Below are positions 1 to 12,440 of a stretch of 64,000 nucleotides of DNA, piece after piece. Each line of letters begins with the position of its first letter. Within the stretch, counting starts at the first letter, position 1. A program made the position numbers and the translations under genes. Source of the DNA: Capsicum annuum (taxonomy: Eukaryota; Streptophyta; Magnoliopsida; Solanales; Solanaceae). Under the pieces are notes generated by a model. That model had not been told where the DNA came from. It searched no databases and was given only the letters and a program-made list of their open reading frames with translations. Location: assembly GCF_002878395.1 (NCBI RefSeq), contig NW_025859999.1, positions 638,377-702,376 on the forward strand, written 5' to 3'.

Positions 1-106
1 TCTCAAAGAAAACTACAAACGTCTCTGTACCATTCTACAAGACTCCACTGGACACGAATTTACTGACAACCTAGGACACTTGAATCTTGTTCTGTGATTC
101 CAATTT
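1..106 (-). repeat. Leader and primer-binding site of a minus-strand Ty3/gypsy element running off the left edge
   Basis: Read on the minus strand, positions 91-106 resemble the initiator-Met primer site TGGTATCAGAG next to an LTR end: the plus strand reads TCTGTGATTCCA where CTCTGATACCA is expected. Positions 1-90 resemble the same leader seen at 6241-6335 (both contain CTCTCAAAGA and a GAGACTC..GACAC-like block). The coding part would lie to the left of the window. The identification rests on the alignment of these two copies and on the LTR start that follows. Confidence 0.6.
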
Positions 107-1183
107 TATAATGCCCCGAAAATTTGTCCCAAGATGTCACATGGTGCTAAGGACCACAAGTGATCTCAATATAACCTATGAACTAGCGTACTATTAAACA
201 ATTGGTAAAATATGTATAAATGACTGACCTTTCTGAGGAAAAACATAAAAATGATGGAATCTATGAAAAGTACAATACTGATACTATTTTACATTATGAT
301 AAAGTCTAAAAATAAAAATAAAGTTACATAACAGACTCTAACTGACATCTGTGAAGCCTTTACTATACTGACTATAAATATCTAGGACGCAACCCCAACT
401 ATCACTAATCAATATATAAGAGTAAGAAAGTAAAGTACATAAACATCTAACTAAAGTCCATGAAGTAGGAGGACTCATCATCTGCTGACTGGAATCTGCA
501 AGCTTACTGAATATAATATGCGTGCTACATCTCGTACCAACATTATGAGGCAATATAGCACATAGACATATATATGGATTAGTACTTTGAAGATGTGCTG
601 AGTATATGGGGGTGAAATGCATAAATAAAACACTATCTCATCATCATAATTTATAATACAATGCATGTTAAATGTAAATGACTCACATAAGCAGTAATAT
701 CTGAAATACTAAAATATGTAGCAATGAAAAACAAAACATACTTTATAAATATTGTGAGCCATAACATTTAATTCTAATAGTTGTACTTGTATTCTCCCTT
801 TAATTCATACTGTCTAAGTGCGAAAAGGACTTACTCTTTAATTCTAAAATCTGAAAGTTGAAGTCTGTAGCTAACATCTTTATGTATGGCATAATCTGAG
901 TAAAACTTCTGAGCCTTCACACTTAGTTTTTCTAAAAGGTTTATCTATAAATATTTTTTTAATTGAAAGTCTTTACTATTAAGGAGATACTTTAAAACTA
1001 TTTTGAAAGATTTCATTGTTAGGGAGGTTCTCTTAACCAACATATTACATGTGAGCCATATGGAGACCAATGTCTTGACCTCCTAAGAAGGAAACCTCAC
1101 ATTGGGGAGAGGTTTTCTACACTTTCCAAGGAGTATAAATTAATCAATGTAATTGATCACAGGCTAAGTCTGTCATCCATATA

Positions 1184-1319
1184 CAACAACAACAACAACA
1201 ACAACAAACCCAGTGTATTCCCACCTAGTGGGGTCTGGGGGGGGTAAGATGTACGCAGTCCATACCTCTACCTCTGATGAAGTAGAAAGGTTGTTTCCGA
1301 TAGACCCCCACCTCAAATG
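1184..1319 (-). mobile_element. TS-type SINE, minus strand
   Basis: The plus strand shows a (CAA)8 run at 1184-1207, then CCCAGTGTATTCCCACCTAG, GTGGGGTCTGGG, GATGTACGCAGTCCATACC and GGTTGTTTCCGATAGACCCC. This is the reverse complement of the Solanaceae TS SINE with its TTG-repeat tail. It lies inside the inverted LTR. No clear target duplication was seen. Confidence 0.85.
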
Positions 1320-2264
1320 GGAATAATTTGAGTTTGTACCTACGTTGGCTACATAGTTCTGTGGAAGATAGGGCACACTAATTGCACACTTCTCGCTTCG
1401 TGCTAAATACAACTCCCTCATAAATCTATTTAATAAAACCATTAGAAATTCACTTTTAAAACTAGCATAAGGATTTATATGCAAAACCAATTATGCATTT
1501 ATTTGAGTAAATCAGAGTTCTGTAAATTGTAATAATTTGTAATGGATTCCAAAGCTAAACAAATGATCAAAAGATCAAAGGTTTTTCTAAAAATTGAGAA
1601 TAATTTGTTTATAAGATGCTTAAAGCACCATCATTCCTGAAATAATAATATCAAATCTTGGTATAGTAATCCATGCTTCTATCTCATGTTAAATCATCAT
1701 AATGATCATGCTTGATAATGTCAATATTGATAAAAAATCTCAAAATGTGAAAATTTCTGCAATATGCATGGAAACACGAAATAATCATGCATTTCAACCT
1801 CTAAATCATGGAAAACCTCATAATCTTGCAAAGAATGATAATGGGTATAAACCCTAACTTGAATTTCATGGAAAATCATATGAATTGAGTAAAGTTTTGG
1901 GCATAATGATTAGATAATTATCCTTGTTCAAACTCCATATACCTTAATTGATGATCTTAGATGAAAAGCTTGAGTCTTGGATTCCTATGATGCTTTTAAA
2001 GATAAGTTCTTGGAGTTCTTCAGTATCTTGTCATGGAAATCCTCCATCTAAAGCTTTATTGGAGAATCTATGGTGGAATTTGACTTCTTGGAGAACGATT
2101 TTTGGTTTCTAGAGTTTTACTTTTGAAGAGAATGGTGAATAATTAGCATAAAGTGCTTAGAATAAGCTTAAATTTGATGTTTTAACGAATTGGGGCCTTT
2201 GAAATTTACCAAAATTCCTTTTTTAAACTTTAATTCAGAACTGAAAAATGCAACATTTATCTTG

Positions 2265-2545
2265 ATTTAGTTGGCCACCATGACGCGCCACAGTCACGGT
2301 GGCTCACTGGAAAAGGACGAATGGGAACTGGGCATTCTATGCGATGCAAAGCTATCGCGGTACCCTATAGTTTTTGCCATTTTCGCTACTGGCGCGATGC
2401 GCCACCATCACGTTGAGCTACTAGAAATCGATAATTAGGAATTTGGATCTCTTTGCGATGCGCCAACATCATGGAGATTTACTGGAATTGACAATTATGA
2501 AATTGTCCTTCACCACGACGTGGTGGTTGCTCAGGTGGGACACTG
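2265..2545. repeat. GC-rich degenerate repeat inside the inverted LTR
   Basis: The motif GCGATGCGCCACCATCACG and decayed forms recur about four times (near 2280, 2395, 2453 and 2510), each followed by a CTACTGGAAA-like block. It occupies the same position, upstream of the TATA-like region, as the family-specific repeats in the other LTRs. Confidence 0.5.
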
Positions 2546-2747
2546 TGAACTCAAAAATGTCACAACTTCATCGCCGAGGGTCAAAATTGGGCGAATTCAG
2601 TAACGATGGAAAGCTTATTCAATTTTCCAATCAATGAAAATTTGAAATCATGAAAATTCCACAAAGAATAAATATTAGTCATTTTTTGAAGCTATCCCTT
2701 AGTATTTTAGGAACAAATTTAAGCTAGGAAAAGTTTGGGGTACTATA

Positions 2748-3165
2748 AGACATTACTTCACTTTTGGTTAGAGGTTTTGTGGGACTACTGTGGATTGGTA
2801 TAGCCAATGTCGGTATTGGTGTCAGGAATGGAATTAGTATTGCTATTGGGGCTAACACCGGTTGACTGTATTTGACTTATGATTGTTCCATTTCTTTCTA
2901 GATTATATATATATAAGCTCATTGGGTTATTGTATAAGTTTCTTTGGTTATTTGATGGATTGACTTGGTTGGGTTTTTTTTCGAGGTAGAGTTATCTTAA
3001 AGTTAGTATATCTACAAAGATGCTATCTTGTTATATGTTCGAAATTCATCTAACTCAGGGTATGTGTTCGGACGATGGGTTGGGTATCGAGGGCGGTCCC
3101 CAGTCCTAGTTGGACTTGTGATGCCCATCAAAATAAGTCCTCGATTAGGGTCTTGCCATACACCT
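2748..3165. other. Unassigned repetitive-looking DNA
   Basis: No coding sequence seen. The segment near 3060-3140 (GGGCGGTCCCCAGTCC and neighbours) looks like non-coding leader of another retroelement in inverted orientation, but I cannot name it. It directly replaces the expected continuation of the RNase H region of element G. Confidence 0.3.
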
Positions 3166-4085
3166 TCCTAGGTAAAGTCAGGCTAGGAGTTGACCTCAAC
3201 AAATCCTTGAGAATTTGAATGCTCGCCAGACAACCATCAGACCTCTAAAAAGAAATTTTTTTCTGAGTCAACTTGGTCAATGGAGATACAATAGGTGAAA
3301 AACCCTCCAAAAAATACCAATAGTAACCTACCAAACAAATAAAACTCCAAATCTGTGTAGGATAGGTAGGACTATCCAAATCATAATCCACTGCAATCCT
3401 GGCCGTATCAACCATAATACCATCCTTGGTAACCACATGACCTAAGAAAGAGAGTAACTATGACCATAACTCATGCTTAGAGAACTTAGAATATAACTTC
3501 TCATCCATTAATCTCTGTATCAAAATTTGCAAGTGCTCCGCATTGACAGCCTCACTATTGGAACAAACCATGATATCATCCAAAATACAATTACAAAAGC
3601 ATCGACATATGGTAAAGATACACGGTTCAACAACTCTATAAATGTTGCTCGGAATCGGTCGACCTAAGATATGACTTAAAACTCATACTGACAGTACCAA
3701 GTCAAAAAAACTTTCTTTGGAATATCTAAATTTCTAATACTCAGTTTGTAATACCTAAATAAATTTTCAAAAATGCCGAAGCATGCTGAAGATGAATGAA
3801 AAAATCATCAATACAAAGAAGAAGATACTTAATGTTTACCGCCACCTTGTTTAACTGCAAATAATCTAACACATATGCATAGACCCATCCTTTTTTTATA
3901 AACAACATAGACGCACCCTAAGGCGATACACTAGGTCAAATAAATAGCTTATCCATTAACTCCTAAAATTGATCCTTCAATTTCTTCAACTCTTCTTGGA
4001 CCATCCTATAAAGAGGGATAGAAATGAGCTTGGTGGCTGGGTCAACACCAATAGAAAAGTCAATATCACAATTTGAGGCATAGCA
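3166..4085 (-). pseudogene. pol: Ty3/gypsy reverse transcriptase and start of RNase H (element G), broken
   Basis: Minus-strand translation in several frames gives, in order from high to low coordinates: a YRMVQEELKKLKDQF block just before the RT, a DYLQLNKVAVN block, an LDDIMVCSNSEAVN block at the YxDD active site (about 3545-3600), a KFSKHELW block, the GIMVD...FICLVGYYWYFLEGF region (3245-3436) that closes the RT, and a short RNase H start near 3170-3240. Stops and frameshifts are frequent, so no RT could be made. Integrase is absent: homology stops near 3166. It continues on the same strand from the protease and gag to its right. The block order and gag style are typical of Ty3/gypsy; the lineage within the chromoviruses is uncertain. 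Confidence 0.8.
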
Positions 4086-4089
4086 GGCA

Positions 4090-4620
4090 AAGTTGTTTAG
4101 AAAATATTCATAAACTTAAGGACAAAATGAACAGAATGTAAAGAAGAAGGCGAAACAGCACTAGTATCACAAATATAAGCCAAATAAGATAAGCATTCCC
4201 TATTAACAAAATAATAAGGCTGAAGGAAATATATTACTCTCTTACGACCCAAATAAATCACACCTTTCCATGATAAAATTGCCATAGCAGGTGAAGCTAA
4301 GTTCACAGTCATAGCCTAACAATCTAAGACAACATAGTAAGGAGATACACAATCCATTCCTAATATAACATCAAAGTTTACTAAATCTAGGACAATCAGA
4401 TCAACCGAAGTCTCAAACCCAACAGAAGTCATAAAACAAGATCAATGAATCCGATTCACCCCTAAAGACTCTCCTATAGAGGTAGATACACAGATTGGCA
4501 TGTCAAGAGGCTTACTAGCAGAACTAAAACCCATAACAAAATATTTAGACGTATAAGAGAAAGTTGATCACAAATCAAATAAGACATATACAGATCTGAA
4601 ACAAATAACAACGATCCTCA
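4090..4620 (-). pseudogene. pro: Protease and linker region of element G
   Basis: The minus-strand reading frame at 4097-4312 contains LASPAMAILSWKGV and the LSYLAYICDTSAVSP block that lies between protease and RT in this type of Ty3/gypsy polyprotein. Farther right, 4320-4620, only scattered protease homology remains with many stops. The aspartate motif itself is not clearly recognisable. It continues into the RT on the low-coordinate side. Confidence 0.6.
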
Positions 4621-4639
4621 ATATAACAGCATCAAAAGC

Positions 4640-5640
4640 CTGTTCTTATGGTCTGGCAGGTATAGGATAGCACTGACCAAAATCACCACCCAATTGAGAA
4701 GCCCCCAATAACCACCATAGGCACCACTACCTCAGCCATACAAACCTCTAGTGGTACCTCACCACTCACAGTCATTATAGGAGTAGCCCGAAAAATACAG
4801 AAAGGATAGTTCTTGGCCAAATGGAAAACCTCAGCACACACATAGAAACCTCTATAGGCTAACTCAATATAAAAAGTTATAACTGAGGTTGAATGACCAC
4901 TCAAATCTAATGATATAGAACACCTACTACATGAACCTTGTAAGGGTACTGTGCTAGTATACCCTGATATCCACAAAACCCTCTAGAATCTCTTCCTCAA
5001 GGAATGTCACCTCTAAACTCCCTAAATGACTCGCCCTCTTTGTATCTCCATAAAACCTTCAAAGAATAGACACAATCATTCTAGCATGATCTATTATGGT
5101 TAAAATTAATATTCCATAAACTACCATTTAAGCCATAGCTAGTTGAAGAGAAACATCCAATCCCTTTATATATATTTAACCCCTTCTCATGCTTGATGGC
5201 CATACTGGCATAAGAGCATCTAAACACTGCATAGAACCATGTCTCATATTTCACACCAGTTATATAGACCTACTCCAGATGTTCAAACTCATCTCTTTTC
5301 TGATCCCTAAGTTTGTAGTCACAAACGTATCAAAAAAGTTCTCAACAAACTGATCCTAAGTCATTCCTAAAGAATTAAGAGGTCTGCTAACAACAACTTA
5401 CCTCCACAAATTTGTAGTTATATTTTATAATTGATACATAGTATAAGAGACCCCATGCAACTAAAGCTAACCATGGGTATTCAAAATCTTGTAAAAGTTA
5501 ATCAAGAACACATAGTCATCTGGAACTACAACACCATGGAACCTAGAAGGATCCAAATGAGTGAACCTCTCAATCCTCTTCTAATCTTCAGAAGACATAA
5601 ATGTACTTATATTAATAAGAGCCATAACAAATAATGAGAA
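4640..5640 (-). pseudogene. gag: gag of element G with a degenerate zinc knuckle
   Basis: Minus strand, broken by stops. From high to low coordinates: a THLDPSRFHG-like N-terminal capsid block near 5545, a YTMYQL block near 5430, SRPLNSLGMT near 5370, then decayed capsid sequence. A zinc knuckle remnant YVCAEVFHLAKNY lies at 4806-4847; in the CCHC pattern the second Cys and the His remain, while the first Cys reads Phe and the last reads Tyr. The nucleocapsid function would be lost. Gag precedes protease and RT on the same strand, the standard order. Confidence 0.7.
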
Positions 5641-6332
5641 TTCATTTTAGGAGGTAACATAGAAGAACGATAAACTCTTAATATCAGAATACCATACTCA
5701 GATGCCATTATAGAAGGCAGAACAAAACTCAAAGTCTATGGATTACCATAAGCAGATAATAGTACCACTAATGGATCTACACTCAAAACCAAAGGAACAT
5801 AATAGGTAGGCTCCATCATAGGTAAAAGTATAATACTTCGAGTAAAAAAATAACAAGTGCACTTAAAGGAGTATCATGCAAATGGGTTAGAAAGTGAATT
5901 AGCAACCTTATAAAATTGAGGTTTAAGAACTCTGTGGGAATAGAGTAGGCCTTGTATCTCAAACAAGCTTAACTCAAGTCACATGGTAGTGGACCTTAGA
6001 ACTACCTCATGATTGGGAAGATCCTTGTGACCATACACTACCTCAAGCCCATATACGGCTCATAACTTTCCCTTTAAATTAAGCTCTCTCCTCGGATGAT
6101 ATATCCATATCCTTAGCCTCATAGGATCTAGTCCTCACCATCTTTGTAGAAAAGACAAATATATTATTTAGAGCACAGATATAGAAGATTTGCATGATAA
6201 AGAATAAAATAATAGAAGTTCTCTAAAGATATCTTCTAGCCTCTCAAAGATAAAAATGTATGTGTATGTACCAATTTGTGAGACTCTATCAGACACCCTA
6301 TTTTTACACTAATGAGACTAATGAAAACCTGG
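5641..6332 (-). other. Leader region of element G
   Basis: Non-coding stretch between the gag start and the primer site of G. The end near 6241-6332 matches the leader at 1-90, showing that the two minus-strand elements are related. No open reading frame of note. Confidence 0.45.
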
Positions 6333-7420
6333 TTTCTTATATTCCAATTTGTGATGAACTAAAACCAAGGGTCATGATGGCACTTGTCGCGACAAACTTT
6401 GAAAAGTAAGCCTATAGCACAATTTGATACAGAATAAGAAAAACTTAAGAAACCTAATTCCAGAATCTTAGAACTGAGTCGATCCACATTTGTATAGAAA
6501 ATGCAGAAGTACATAACAAAAATTACCAAACAATAATCACAAAATATTCTATGATAGTGTAGGAACTACTAAATATATTTTGAATGTGAAAAGATACAAT
6601 AATACTCTAGAAGGGATCAAAATCTATCTTAGCACACCAAATAAGACCTGAAACATATAAGATGAGGTAGTAGAACAACTTTGAATGCACAAATCATCTG
6701 CTACCTCAAATATACTCTGATACCTCCTGAATCAACTATCGTATGTTGTACTAATATTAGATCTGAATTGAAAGGGCGTTGTAGGAGTAAGTACAGTCCA
6801 CTTGTACTCAGTAGTTATCATAGGCTTATTGAATAATGTAGAAAATAAATCATATGAAATACATATTGGGCACGTGACCTGTATTAAAAAAGTGTCCCAA
6901 ATGGTAGCCCATATTGTCTCCTCTAATAGTTATATATTATACATATATAATATACACAAATACAATGAATAAACACAAATATACCCAAATACCAAATAAA
7001 AGTATAGGAAAAGAACAATTGACAGGTATAACATCAAAATTATAATATAAAATAGAATGAGCATGATATGTATAATAAATGCAATAAATATGCTGGTAAT
7101 AATCATAATGATGATGTGCGGCTCGATGTTGTCTTAGAACCTTCATATACACATACCGAGTTGTGCTTCTAAGTAGGACCCATGAGGGGTTCCCAACCCA
7201 TATACAATCGAATAAATAAAATTCATATCTATCACTTTTTATGGAATATCCCTAAGCAGAAACTCTGTAAAGATGTTACAAACCAGTGTTCCCAATATTT
7301 CCAAAATGGTATCAATGTTTCATAAGTTCATATATTATGAAGATGCATTGCTCATAACCAACAAAAATGATAATTTAAAAAAATATATATAAACTATGTG
7401 AGAAAAGATCCACTTAATAT
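6333..7420 (-). repeat. Primer site and 5' LTR of element G, probably truncated
   Basis: On the plus strand, TTCTTATATTCCA (6333-6345) corresponds to CTCTGATACCA, the reverse complement of the initiator-Met primer site, followed by the LTR start TGTGATGA at 6350. The LTR runs rightward. Its U5-like sequence (for example CACTTGTACTCAGTAG near 6800) resembles LTR blocks of A-D in inverted orientation. I see no clear terminal motif before element E begins at 7427, so the right edge is approximate and the LTR is shorter than its relatives. Confidence 0.45.
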
Positions 7421-7426
7421 ACCAAT

Positions 7427-9627
7427 TATAGTACCCCGCAATATAGTGGCAAGTTTCCAGTTATTCGTCCAATGTTTAGAAGCACCAAAGTCATTTAATT
7501 TACAATAATAACATGTACAGGGCCATTTAAAGTCCCCTAAATTTTGAACATTTTATTTTGGCTTTTCTGAGTTCGAAATAATGATTTATGAGTTTAATTA
7601 TATTTAGGGATGTTAAAATGGTAATCTGGGAGAATTTTGGAATTATTAAAACATAATCCGGGTGTTTTTGTACCAGAGAAGTAGAAAGCCTCTGCGATTA
7701 TTCTACGCCATGGAGATTGGCTTTATGTGATACACAACATTTCACTGAGGCTAGTCTCTATGATACACTGCATGTCATAGAGTTTAGTCTTTGCAATAGC
7801 CTCAGTGCCACAAAGGCTATACAATCCTGCAATTTTTATTAAATGTGTGTGAGGCATTTTTGTCTTTTCCTCTCTCCCAAAACACCTAATTAACTATTTA
7901 AAACACAAGAAAGGCATTATCTACCTTATTCTTCATTAGTTAATGATACTCAATCTACTCTCATTCTCAAGAAAAAAAATTACAAGCTTCTTCCAATAAA
8001 TCATACATTCAAGGTCTAAATTCCAAGTTTTATTCAAGAATTAAAGCAACTTGGGTATGTGGGGTAACCATCTATAGGGTTTCTTCAACCCATTGTGCCC
8101 CAAGAATCTAATGTTTCTTTTATGTATAAACTTTTTTCCATCTATGTAAGAAATTTTAATGTAGAGTGTGAATTTACTCAATTCTCTCTTAATAGTTTGA
8201 ATACAAACCATGACAATGTGTTTTCTATGTAAACTATGTGCTTATATGCTTTATAATTTCAGTCACCCATATCATATTTAGTTGACACCATGCTCAATAA
8301 TCAATTTATTAATTTAACCATGTGAGTATGTTGTCAATATAAGTTGATTATCTTCTCATACCTATAATCATGGGTTTTATCAGTTATTGATATAACTATA
8401 TTTTTGCTTTATGGATCGTCAAATTCGTGGCAGTGTTTTTATGTTGTTATTTTATTTAAAGTCTTATTTAATACTAGAGTCTTATGAATACCTGATACCT
8501 AGATATCAATACAAATTTTAGATTTCAAGTTACAAGTCATTAAAACCATGTTTGTGTCATTATATTAAGACTATAATATTCATATTGAGCACTTATTAGT
8601 ACCAAATCATACTAAATGAATAAAGATACCAGTGTTATTTAGTTGGGAGTAGCTCTTATCACCAATTGAATATAGGGATGGAGACTCCCCCACTAGTTAG
8701 GCATAAGTTTTTAGTAACAGTCCCTAAGTTCCAGACTTATAGTGCCATCGTAGATTATAAGGGGTCCCCATCAGTAGAGGTAGGAAACCATCATCCTTTA
8801 GGACATCAGCTTTATTGATCCACATCGTTACCCATGTAATGCTACCCCTGGTAATATACCAACACCTTTTTAACTAAGGTTATACGTTTAACCTCGATTA
8901 GCTCAGATTGGGGAATGTCAATTATAGTAAACTCCACAGTCTAGGTTTAGTATTTAGACTATATCATATCAGGATTGCCTAACTAAGTGTTTAGCTCATT
9001 AGTCATTCAGTTATCCATATTTATAGATTATAGAAACACATGTTTTACTTAGTCTTGTATTCATTTCACATGTTCATCTATTTAAGATTGGTACTTATAT
9101 GTATCTTAGTTCTCACTATCCCATATACTAGTACATTTAAAATATTGATCACATACTCTCTTTTGTGCTATATTGCCTTATTACATAGCTTTGGACACTT
9201 TGTTTCATGATTATCATTGGTTAACTCAGGGTCACTAAGCAGCATCGTCCTTGGTTAACTCAGTGTCACTGAGCAGCAGTTGTGGTGAGTCCACATTCTT
9301 TGTGGACAAGTTATTTGTAGTTATTTTAAGTACTTTTATTATTTTAATCAGTCGGAGTTAGGTCGGGGTTTATCCAATCAAATCCTCATATTCTAGAGAC
9401 GTTAAGATAGTCAGACTTGTTTTCAATTTATATATGTAGTTTAAACATAATGAGTATCATTTCAGCATTATATCTTAACAGTATTTGTATCAGTTTAGCT
9501 TCCGTATTTGGTTCCTTATTGTTGTTTTAATTAGAGCTCACAGTAGATACCAGATCATGTGTAAGTTTGGGGTTACTTGTGGCCTTAAACACACTACTAT
9601 GACTAGGGGATACTATCTAGTTGTAAC
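7427..9627 (+). repeat. 5' LTR of element E
   Basis: Starts TATAGTACCCCGC (decayed TGTAATACCCC) and ends TTGTAACA, followed at once by a degenerate primer site (AACTTGATATAAAAG at 9628). Inside are ATTTAAAACACAAG near 7895 (TATA-like) and TTGGGTATGTGG at about 8050 (donor-like GGTATG). Blocks such as GTGAGTCCACATTC and CGGAGTTAGGTCGGGG near 9285-9365 match the GAGTCCTCATC and CGGAGTTAGTTGGGGAC blocks of LTRs A-D. It is more diverged than A-D, so the copy is probably older. Confidence 0.65.
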
Positions 9628-9842
9628 AAACTTGATATAAAAGTGTAGAGTTGTAAAGTGTTCTTGGATGTCTGAAAGCCAAGTAGAATCTTGTACATGG
9701 ATATGAAGAGTGCCACACATATGGACATGAGGCTACAAGACATATAAGGAAAGTTTCCCTTCTTCTAGTGTTTGTGTCATGCTATAGACCATAAAATCTG
9801 TTAAACTTCTCCATCTAACTAGTTATCTACCATTTAAAGAAA
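9628..9842 (+). other. Degenerate primer site and leader of element E
   Basis: AACTTGATATAAAAGTGTAG aligns with AACTTGGTATCAGAGCCTAAG of elements A and C. The leader then keeps CTTGTACATGG and the CTAGTGTTTGTGTCATGC block that is also found in the A-D leaders, and ends just before the gag start. Confidence 0.6.
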
Positions 9843-10990
9843 ATGCCTCCTAGAAGGGCTAACAGAAGGAGGAATATGGATCATCCCATGCCACCACCTA
9901 TACCTACACACCTTTTGAATAAATAGGTTTCCCATATAAAATTAAGGGCTACTGTTATAGCCTTAGCCTAATTCATGGCTACCCTGAATAATCAATAGGT
10001 TGTTTTCCTAGTCAACCAAATAGTAAATATAGTTGTAACTATTATTTGAGACTTCACTCGAATGAATCCTCTATTATTTTATGGATCCAAGTATAAGGAG
10101 GATCCACAAGAGTTTTTGATGATTTACAAAAGTGACAGATATTATGGGTATCACTTTGAGTAAGAGTGTTAACTAGTTGCTTATTAGTTGCAAGGAGTAG
10201 CTCACACTTGGTTTTAGTAGTAGAAGAAGGACAGAGGTGTTGAGGTAGGTCTTGTAGAATGTGATGAGTTAGCTACCAATTTCTTTGATATATTCTTCCC
10301 ACTTGAGTTGAGGAACACTGAGGTTTTGGATTTCATTAATTTTAATCAAGGTAGTATAAGTGTTAAAGAGTACTCACTAATCTTAACCGAGTTAGTGAGG
10401 TATGCTATGACTATGGTGGATGATTCTAGGTCCAAGTTGAGTAAGTTTATGTTGGGATTTTCTAAAGATATAGTTAGGGAGTATAAAACAGCAATGCAGA
10501 TATGGGAGATGTATCTCTCTCGTTTGATGGTTCATATTCATCAAAGTGAGGAGGAGAAGCATATACAGAATAAAAGGTAAAATAGGATAGCTAGAATATG
10601 AAGCTTTAACTTTTCTTACCAGAGGTTGGGAGGTAGTTATCATTCAGAATTCCATTGGAAATCTTCAACTCCAGCCCCATCTTCAATCAATGCCAAAGTT
10701 TTGATAGGCAATTGAGATATAACACCAGGCTTTGAGTCCTAGGGTATTATGGATAGTGGATGGACAAACCCAATCTATAATAAGTGTGGTGAGAATAATT
10801 AGAGTGAGTGTAGAGCAGATAGTGATACGTGCTTTAGATATGGAAATATAGGCCATAGTATAAGTTATTTCCTATTGGGTATGCGGAAGGGTAGAAATGA
10901 TCACCAATAAGGCCAGACTAATCCTTTGACAATACCAATAGGTCACCCTACTCAGTAGGGTGACACCTCCAATGCCACCGATGGGAAGTG
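9843..10990 (+). pseudogene. gag: gag of element E
   Basis: The start ATGCCTCCTAGAAGG (9843) matches the gag start of A and B. Homology blocks follow: FTRMNPLLFYGSK near 10050, EDPQEF, then an uninterrupted stretch 10308-10580 with VLDFINFNQGSISVKEYS and KFMLGFSKDIV, both characteristic of this Ty3/gypsy gag. A zinc knuckle remnant lies at about 10830-10860 (CFRYGNIGHS), missing its second Cys. Stops and frame changes separate the blocks. It was translated from the full-length RNA of E; no product is possible now. Confidence 0.75.
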
Positions 10991-11039
10991 TTGGAATCAA
11001 CTTTATGGTCTCTAAACTCAACATGATAAGGAAAGTTCT

Positions 11040-12090
11040 CCTGATGCGGTTACATATATGTTACAAGTCTTCCATCTTAAGATTTATAAATTGTTAGACA
11101 CTAGAGCTTCTCTTTCTTTTGTAACTCCCTATATAGAAGTAGACTTTGTCATTAATCTTGAAATCTTAGCAGAACCCATGTAAGTATCTACTCTAGTCAG
11201 CAGTTCTATTAATTCTAGATGGGTATACAAAAATTTCCCAATCATAATATCTTAGAAATTTACTTTAGTTGACTTTGTAGAGTTAGAGATGACTAATTTT
11301 TATTTCATTATTGGTACGGATTAGCTCCACTCGTGTTGTGCCTTAGTTGACTATAGAAATAGAATAGTATAGTTCCACTTTCCAAATAAGCCTTTTATTA
11401 AATCGAGGGGTAGTACTTCAGTACCTATTGGTAAATTTGTCTTCTATCTTATGGTAAAAAATATGATTTCCAAGGGATTTATATACCATATCATTCGACT
11501 ATAGGACTCAAATTCTAAAACTCAGAGACTTGAGTAAGTTCTAGTATTGAATGAGTTTCCAGATGTGTTCGCTCAAGATCTTTATGGAGTTCCTCCCAAG
11601 AAGGAAATTGACTTTAGAATCGATCTCCTCCTAGATACCAAGCCTATGTAAACTCCACCTTACAGAATTGCTCCAACAAAGCTTAAGGAGTTGAAATAAT
11701 AGTTGAAAGACCTCTTAGATAAGGGTTTTACTAAGCCTGTTATTTATCCATTAGGTGATCCACTTCTCTTCATGTGAAAGAAAGACTTATCCCTCTAAAT
11801 ATGCATCAACTACCATCAAATGAACAAAGTAACAATCAAGAATAAATAGTCTCTCCCCAAGATTTATTACTTGTTCGATAAACTTTAGGGTGTAAACTAT
11901 TTCTCTATGATAGACCTCAGACAGGCTATCATCAGCTCAGAATCAAAGAATCTGACATTCCAAAGATAGCCTTTGGAACTCGATCTGGTCACTTAGAGTG
12001 TCTAGTTATGTCTTTATGACTAATGAATGCTTCTGTAACCTTTTTAATTACATCCTAATTGAATGTTTATATTTAGATGATGTTAGGGTT
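11040..12090 (+). pseudogene. pol: Protease and N-terminal half of reverse transcriptase, element E
   Basis: The protease active-site block LLDTRASLSF is at 11091-11120; the catalytic Asp is kept but the following Gly is Arg. The spacer includes EIDFRIDLLLDTKPM near 11610, then the RT N-terminal blocks [40 protein letters not shown] and FSMIDLRQ (the first RT Asp is kept). Homology ends abruptly near 12090 after a short YLDDV-like piece, so RT palm and thumb, RNase H, integrase and 3' LTR are missing. Many stops are single transitions of Gln and Trp codons. Confidence 0.75.
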
Positions 12091-12440
12091 GATGCTGAGA
12101 TCAGAATGACCAAATTCCTTGATGTTGTTATAGGGAGAACCCCTTACCTTTTGTATACTTTCATGATTATGTAATGAGGTCAGTAAAATCTTTGAGTTGG
12201 ATGTGTTGTCTCCTTAGTAGCTGTAGATATTTTTTTGGTTTATATTATTTGGATATTTATTGGATGATTTAATTTTTTTTGGATGATTTTATTCTTCTTT
12301 TGGGTTGTAATATTTGGGCACCCTGATGGTGCCGATATTTCATGGATTAATTATTTATTTTCATCCTTGGATTTTTATTTCATTCATATCTTGTTTATGA
12401 TGATATCAAACAAGCCTTTCCCTATAATAGACTGACTGGC
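12091..12440. other. T-rich DNA without recognisable genes
   Basis: Contains T-runs and a twice-repeated TTGGATGATTT-like block near 12260-12290. Nothing coding is seen. It marks the break at which element E stops. Confidence 0.3.

Larger units (their letters stand above)
107..2747 (-). repeat. LTR of a Ty3/gypsy element, inverted
   Basis: The plus strand begins TATAATGCCCC and ends GGGGTACTATA, decayed forms of the TGTAATGCCCC...GGGGTGTTACA ends seen in the better-preserved LTRs of this window. It follows directly on a reverse-complement primer site, so this is the 5' LTR of a minus-strand element. Inside, positions 1937-1947 carry ATATACCTTAA, the reverse complement of the splice-donor-like AAGGTAT motif found in the other LTRs. 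A SINE sits inside at 1184-1319. The right edge is inferred from the decayed terminal motif and may be off by some bases. Confidence 0.6.

Noticed and set aside
7405..7440. Primer-site-like ATATACCAATTATAG just before LTR E, suggesting an LTR with primer sites on both sides
   Set aside because: The rest of the LTR is clearly plus-oriented with a primer site at its right end. The left match is short and A/T-rich, so chance similarity is more likely.
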